NCBI GenBank assembly: GCA_946902985.2
Contig: OX336389.2
Coordinates: 1,078,909,788 to 1,078,973,787 of the forward strand
From: Meconema thalassinum
Taxonomy: Eukaryota > Arthropoda > Insecta > Orthoptera > Tettigoniidae
Direction of reading: 5' to 3'
DNA: 64,000 nt
Of the stretch, positions 58,063 to 64,000 are shown in pieces. The number at the start of each line of letters is the position of its first letter. The first letter of the stretch is position 1. The notes beneath the pieces were generated by a model. It worked only from the letters and a program-made list of their open reading frames with translations. It did not search any database and was not told where the DNA came from. The position numbers and the translations under genes were made by a program.

Positions 58063-58652
58063 CAGTGACGTTGTTTTTGAACAACGCCCTAGGTTTACAA
58101 ACAACGTAGCTCTGCGGTCAAGATCCCAAAATTAACCTCTTACTAAGCCAACCTCACGCCACTCAAAAATTGAGATTTTTTCAGAGTACAGATTAGGTAG
58201 TATCTAATACCCACCCAAGCCCGCCCCAGCAGGTATAACCTTTCTAACGCGACCCCATAGCAATTAACGCGCATCCCATACGGTAACAGGGGGCCACATT
58301 ATTTAATTACTCGCCCAATTCGATCTCCAGTGCCTTAGGCAGGATAGCCACAGTGATATTTAATTTCCCACCCCCGTAAAATTAGGGGAGATTCCATACA
58401 AATAGGGGAAATCCTCCCACAACTCCGATAGTCCACATACATCCATAAATAGTTAATTATTAAGGGTAAAATAGATACACATCCTAGGTAGCGCATCCCT
58501 GAAGGCTACACGCCACTGTACCTCCATACTTATCAGCATCCCCCGCCCCCCCCCCCCCGGACACGCTAGGCATAATTACTGACTTTAGCAGCCCCATACC
58601 TCGAGAGGATATACCTTTCTACGGCCACAGCCTATTTTTCTATATACACACA

Positions 58653-59141
58653 ATGGCACCCCATGCCGACATCCCCGAGGTTTCACGTACACGAGGGAGG
58701 AGGCACCTCACATACACGGATAAGGAATCCGAGTTATTCTTTGCCCTCCTCCGAAACCGCCAGCGCCGTATGTATAAAGTACAGGTGCATATACAGGCAT
58801 TACAAGCGAGGGTAAGTGCTACGCAGAATAGATACATCTGCACCCACACCGATACGCGTAAAGCACTCCTCGTCCGGTCGCACCGCAATTTGCACGACAC
58901 CCATAGGGCATTGCAGGCCAAACATACGAAAACCCAGATGATCCATAACCAGATTGACAGGGTTTATGGTCACCTCCCTCCCAGCGCGACCCTCCAAAAC
59001 ATCAGGGCGCAGCATGCGATATTGACTCGCCACTTCGCACAGCTTATTGCGGAATATAGGAAGCTGAGCGCCCAACTAATAGAAGTATATACGGCCCACT
59101 CCAATAAGGAAGGAGGTCACCGTGGCCACAACGCTTACTAG
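58653..59141 (+). CDS. Gag-like protein, N-terminal part (second element)
   Basis: 162 codons starting MAPHADIPEV; the first element's ORF also starts MAP. Strongly basic and helical-looking, rich in Arg, His and Gln (RNRQRRMYKVQVHIQALQAR; RAQHAILTRHFAQL), with heptad-like spacing. It begins 611 bp after the inferred LTR end. It corresponds to the helical N-terminal 150 residues of the 451-aa protein, although sequence identity is low. The stop at 59141 lies inside a 20-nt overlap with the next frame, which supplies the missing C-terminal part. Confidence 0.6.
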   Translation: MAPHADIPEVSRTRGRRHLTYTDKESELFFALLRNRQRRMYKVQVHIQALQARVSATQNRYICTHTDTRKALLVRSHRNLHDTHRALQAKHTKTQMIHNQIDRVYGHLPPSATLQNIRAQHAILTRHFAQLIAEYRKLSAQLIEVYTAHSNKEGGHRGHNAY

Positions 59142-59451
59142 CCCCACACTTCAGAGCAACACATTATTACATACGGTTAAGTCCCCACATCCACATATTC
59201 CACCCGCCACACTTTTACAGCCCCCCAGTACGTTGCGGCATTTGCGAACGCACGACGGCTCTACGTACCGCCGAAAAGCCATACTAATTTGCAGGCCAAT
59301 CACATTTACACCCGCAGAGGAGCCAAAACGGCTTAAGCCTAAAATCACCCTCCTTCAAACGCCCCGAACACCGGATACATCCCCAGAGTGGATTCCCGGT
59401 GCCAAGATTGCATTAGCCATTCGAGGGCAAAAGCGGTACGCCTTACGGTAG
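59122..59451 (+). CDS. Gag-like protein, C-terminal part (second element), in the +1 frame
   Basis: An open frame of 109 codons with no natural ATG at its start; the first codon in the overlap is GTG. It carries LQSNTLLHTV, RRKAILICRP and the C-terminal KPKITLLQTPRTPD then PEWIPGAKIAL, matching SNTL, KAILP and PRLTLLQIPP...PRWVSGAY of the 451-aa protein. In the complete element these features lie in one continuous frame, so here the protein is split either by a frameshift mutation or by programmed frameshifting. Confidence 0.6.
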   Translation: MATTLTSPTLQSNTLLHTVKSPHPHIPPATLLQPPSTLRHLRTHDGSTYRRKAILICRPITFTPAEEPKRLKPKITLLQTPRTPDTSPEWIPGAKIALAIRGQKRYALR

Positions 59452-62400
59452 AAACCAGCTCAGGACATAACATTGGAACTCACATAACTAGACTCCAGGG
59501 CCATTTTTCCCTTTAGACACCTAACACGCATATAAATAGAAAGTATGACATGTCGAGGCACGCTGCACATGTAGCTGCTACACGTATCTCAACATCCCCC
59601 CACGTCCGTAGTAACACATCAAACCCAGGACCATGCGAAGAGCAAAAGCGCCCAACGCGCTATGGAATCTGGTAGGCCATATTCACGACTACGTGTCGGT
59701 TCCAGTCCCACACATTGCCCAGACATTACCTACTTATAAGTTGCATGTTTTCACTGTTAAGAGTGTATTACTATATACTGTCTTATTTTAGTGTGTACTT
59801 ATATAATATTGTATCATACTTGGATCTAGTGCAATCGCTAGAGTAAGGGCTGTCGGTACAGCGCAACACATGTTTCCTACCAGCCGCCAGGCCAGGTCAT
59901 TATCACACAACAAGATACTGTCATACGACACCCAACATTGACTCAGCAACTTGCACGCTCGTATGGACACAGACGTGCACGGTAAGGCACGTGCCCTGAC
60001 ACACGCTTACATAGCCATGCGTCCTTCCGTATATTCACCCGGAGTCCACGCGTGAGATCGCGGAAAGACTTACTTCTAGTTAATGACAATACACACACTG
60101 TAGATCACACATTAGTTTGACGAGAGGCATATCCACCTCACATCTTTACACTAAAGTGCGCACTCAGGCATAGGTCCATTAGTTGACCGACGGAAGATTA
60201 ACTTACGTTTAAAACAGGCTCAGTAGGATTTATATGCATTTACAGAATACCTGCATAAACATTCCCTAATAATAACGATACACATCCGGTATATTTATAT
60301 ACACAGTAGGTAGCGACCGACAGAAGATGAGAATATCATAGCATAACAATTAGTTACACTACATAACATGGCAACGGCCATTTTTACAAACACCTCCATA
60401 CTAGAATTACCGCGGAAACATGATGATACGCGTAGCCATACTTCACACACAAGCACGACGTGCACGGGTTACGGAAGCGAGGTTACAACCTCCTTCCAAT
60501 TAAATTATCGCCGAGGCAGATAATACCCTAGCAGGATTTCTTCAATATAACGTGTCGACATACGATTACCGACGTAGATTACGGTTAACCTCATGGACAA
60601 TACAATAACACAGGTTAGCGGCCTTCCATACAGGCCGACACTCCCTATTACAGGAACACAGGTTAGAGGCCTTCAGTACAGGTCCAGATTCCCATTACAA
60701 TCACACAGGTTAACATCCTGCAATATAGGCAAATCTCCTTACCAAACCAACACGGGTTCGATGCATCCACACTGCTAAATACGAACTATCACGATAACAC
60801 AGTTAAGCGGCCTTCCGCACAGCCCAGATAACCCTACAATGGGACACAACAGCTCATCAGGACCACACACGTCTGGGAAAATTGGGTAAGGACATACTTA
60901 CAGAGGTCACATAGTATCACACACTGTAAATTAATGCTACATTCTCTCATACAGTTCACTCAGTCCCACACACGGGACAGCGCACTCATTCTAAGCAGTA
61001 ACGCGCGATCCATCCACGACACCGGAAACAGTCTTGCTACAACAGCATTTCAGCCTGTGCATAGCAGGGCAGCCAACACATACAGGCCACATATGGCGCT
61101 GTCAATATCCACGCAGCCCATTATATAATATTTTTTTCCTAACATGGGATCTTTCATTTTTCTTTTTGTTCAAGGGTGGCATTGACCACACAATAACGCC
61201 ATAAGGACATGCATAACAAACAGTTCTCCAACGAGGCGTCATCATCCTTAGCCGACGATTAGGGTCACGCACTCAAAATTTAAATATTTCATCCATTCCT
61301 TAGCCTACGAAGGTTCGGACTCGTGGCACAGACCACTTGGGTGGGGCAATTCCCCTAACGGACCGAATAGGACATCATTTTTTTTTTATCCATACGCCCA
61401 GTTATGAACTGTTCGTCATAGTATACCATATGCCGATATAACATTAAATAATAAATTAACGACATACCTTCACAAGAGCCACAAGGCTACCATAAGACCC
61501 TACAGTCCTTCTTGAGATCCCATTAATTACAGGTATACCCTTTAGATACACACTTGATGCCATAATCATTCGTTGGCCAAATTAAACTTTCGCATTTTTT
61601 TAAAGCGTCGACTCATACCGATATACATATCCCCATATGTATATACGTGTAGCATTAACGACATGGCTCATAATTATTTTATTTTGTGTGGGGTTAAAGC
61701 ACTGTAAAGTTTACATTAAAACAAATTTGCCCCCAAACGCACTGTAAGGTAAGTATCCAGCAATGAGCGTGTATGTATACTCTAGCAACCACTACGTCCA
61801 TGGTCCATAACTAACCTACGTTTTACGGGGAGAGTCCTGTACAGTATACATCAAAACATACCCTCCTCGGGCCACAATATAGGGTAAATATCAGCCCTGG
61901 GCGAAGCAATGCCAAGTTTTGTAGAAAACGGTAAACGAAGGCCCAATGATTTTCTTCCTTACAACACTAAATATGCACTCGTAGATACAAACATTCTACA
62001 CACGTTGAGGAAACATACTCCCCCTGTCAACACATTGCATTACAGACCTACAACATACAGCTGTCACTTCCATACAGCAGGTTGTCCATTAGACAGAGCC
62101 CATTACGATACCCCACGGACAGTCAGGCATTTGCGCAATACAGTACAAGTCATACTGCCTACACATAAATATGCCTAGTTTATACACCCCGAGGGACCTA
62201 TTATTGAACCCCACACCATTTTTGCATTTTCACGGAGTAAATGGAACTAGACCATGTTCTTTTCTATGGCAAGGCACATAAGGCCTTACACGCGACCAGG
62301 GTCGCAACAGACATAAATACATTACCACTACTCTATATACATCAGACATAGAAGCCCCAGTTTTTATTTTCCTATCTTTTACCCCATTTTTATCACCCTT

Positions 62401-64000
62401 TTATGATAGCGTATGCCCACCGACCTTCCCCACCTGGGAGAGCGATACGTCGCTTTCCTATTGCATATATAATAACACACTGCAATATCATCCACTCTCT
62501 GTCATACACAGGCTATCTCGAATCCCAGTTTCGCATAGCGTCCCATACTCGTGTCATCAGACGACACGTGCGTTTGACAGTAAGCTCTCGCAATGTAAAC
62601 ACACCGTCGTTTTCTTTTTACTAGCTCATATAGCTCCCGGCCAATCAGCAAAGCGCGCCGGTAGACGATACTCCCACACAGCGTCATAGCCAATTAGAAC
62701 AGCGTATTACGCACAGCGATAACCGCTATCTGACACTACACATACAGGCCGCTTATCTCGGTTCTGACGTCACTCAGCCTCCACTCAACTTGCCTCTGGG
62801 CAGCCATTATTTTCGCACAAGCGACACATCAGAGACGAGCGCGACTTTCAAATGCCTTTGAGCACGGGACATTTGTTTCCCGACGTACACACTGCATCGC
62901 AGGGTATCCGCATTTTTATAGTATTCATCCCCTCACACACATCCTGACTCACACAGAGAGCGCATAGTTCACGGCCCAATGTCCGTACTAACAGTGCTAC
63001 GCACGGAGCGTATAGTTACATACGCACCATTATATCTTTCGCCCTTCTTCACAAAACACTCGCCCTTACTACACCCTCGTCAGGACACTGCCCTCCGCTA
63101 TCGGCAGGTACGGGCATTCCCCACAAATGCATGTACATAAATGTCCACGCTATTTCGATTTTTTTCCCAGGAATAACACGTTTTCATAATGACACTGTAT
63201 CCCAGTTAGGAACGAGAAAAATCTTTCACAATGGTGGCCCATATACATTCCCTGCTACACTACTCTTACCCCCCTCTCGAATTATTATTTTACACGCCTT
63301 CATCTCTTGGGAATTATAGATACAGATGACACATGTTTCGCATTTATATTTTCCCCCCAATGTTAAGGGTGGCAAGGCACAATTTTGCTCCCACACACTT
63401 CCGCGTAGCGGATAATATAGTTTTGGACGTTATCCCCCCCCCCCTACAGGTGGTTTAGCCCACAGGAGAGGATATTAAATAGAACCCACAGAGGCGGCAT
63501 TTTAGATCACATATTTATAGATGATACGATTTGTTCAGAGCACGACGGTGCACAGAGGTGCAACCTAATATCTCAGATACAGATATACTACCCACACAGC
63601 GACAGTCAGCACTGCAGATACCGATAGACCATTCGCGGTCGCGAATTTTCAGACAGCGCCCGTTATACTTTTACATCGGGATTCACAACTTTTATAGCAA
63701 GCTCATCCCTACCAATTGATTATTTTAAGAGCACACTCGCAAAGATGTGCCACAGGTGGGATTTCACTCACAGGGTATCCTGACATATCCCTGTGACCAT
63801 TCAAGAAAGGTATAGTACAGTGCTACTATAATACCAGGATCTTTCTCTTTACCTGACCAGTTTTAGTCTATAAGTTGTCTAGAGTATAGGTACAGGTTAT
63901 ATCTTGTACAGTGCAGTCAGCAGAATACTCCGTTGTATGGCCGCAGATGCCACAATTCACAGCCAGTTGAGCCAAGCTCAACAATATTCCCCCTCCAGAA
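59452..64000 (+). other. Non-coding tail of the second LTR element
   Basis: More than 4.5 kb rich in A and C on the plus strand, with no long ORF and no pol motif. About four degenerate repeats of roughly 48 bp (CACAGGTTAGCGGCCTTCC... type) lie at 60606-60840. I could not align this tail with the tail of the first element by eye. Confidence 0.6.

Larger units (their letters stand above)
57570..64000 (+). mobile_element. Second member of the LTR-retrotransposon family, 3' end outside the window
   Basis: Plus-strand relative of 14862-24857: LTR end ...CCCCTACA at 58042, the same two-base spacer and TGGAGGC primer-site core, then Gag-like ORFs (58653-59451), then more than 4.5 kb of C/A-rich sequence with no pol gene. 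The 5' start is uncertain because the 3' LTR is not in the window; 57570 (TGTCAAAAGG) is where the upstream tandem repeat loses similarity. Confidence 0.75.

Overview
This window is eukaryotic, repeat-dense DNA, almost certainly from a large insect or other arthropod genome. It holds no operons, no compact gene array and no clearly intact host gene. Nearly every coding signal belongs to a mobile element: non-LTR retrotransposon reverse transcriptases, a Penelope-like GIY-YIG element, two Maverick/Polinton elements, an LTR-retrotransposon family, a DNA transposon with CAGGG ends and tRNA-derived SINEs. The IAP gene with BIR and RING domains and the SINE motifs fit an insect, perhaps a polyneopteran, but the species cannot be named from sequence alone.

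Layout. 1-13.2 kb: LINE relics (940-2670 minus; 6.0-6.45 plus facing 6.45-6.96 minus), an inverted pair of repeats with tRNA-like heads (7.13-7.71 and 12.55-12.99), an AT-rich roughly 3.3 kb repeat (8.2-11.5) and a tRNA-derived SINE (11.67-11.9). 13,229-34,703: Polinton-1, with terminal inverted repeats of about 1.2-1.3 kb. Its left repeat is split by a CAGGG-ended DNA transposon (14,292-26,690, AGAGA on both sides). That transposon is in turn split by a young LTR retrotransposon (14,862-24,857, GTAT on both sides) and a SINE (26.11-26.53). The body of Polinton-1, all on the minus strand, carries an integrase, a DUF8207-like protein, a small ORF, an inhibitor-of-apoptosis (IAP) gene and a stub of PolB; a Penelope-like fragment has inserted into it. 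35,704-41,332: Polinton-2, with 18-bp perfect inverted ends and the 6-bp target duplication TTTTAG, reduced mainly to a frameshifted protein-primed type DNA polymerase B. 41.5-44.9 kb: a second copy of the AT-rich repeat. 47.7-48.4 kb: a relic of a widely repeated arthropod protein family. 48.5-52.1 kb: a Jockey/CR1-like LINE with a PHD-finger ORF1 and a TAATG ORF1/ORF2 junction. 52.1-56.3 kb: AT-rich non-coding DNA. 56.3-57.6 kb: tandem repeats related to the Polinton ends. 57.6 kb to the window end: the 5' part of a second LTR retrotransposon related to the one at 14.9-24.9 kb.

The most novel item is the LTR-retrotransposon family. Both copies have a putative primer-binding site, then one basic, Gag-like ORF of an unrecognised family, then a long stretch with no reverse transcriptase, protease or integrase: 6.6 kb in the complete copy and more than 4.5 kb in the truncated one. 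Its LTRs differ by only about four substitutions by eye, so it moved recently and must have been mobilised by another element. The second is a Polinton carrying an IAP gene whose only two frame breaks are single missing bases in two identical T8 runs. All homology statements come from reading the sequence; no database search was run.
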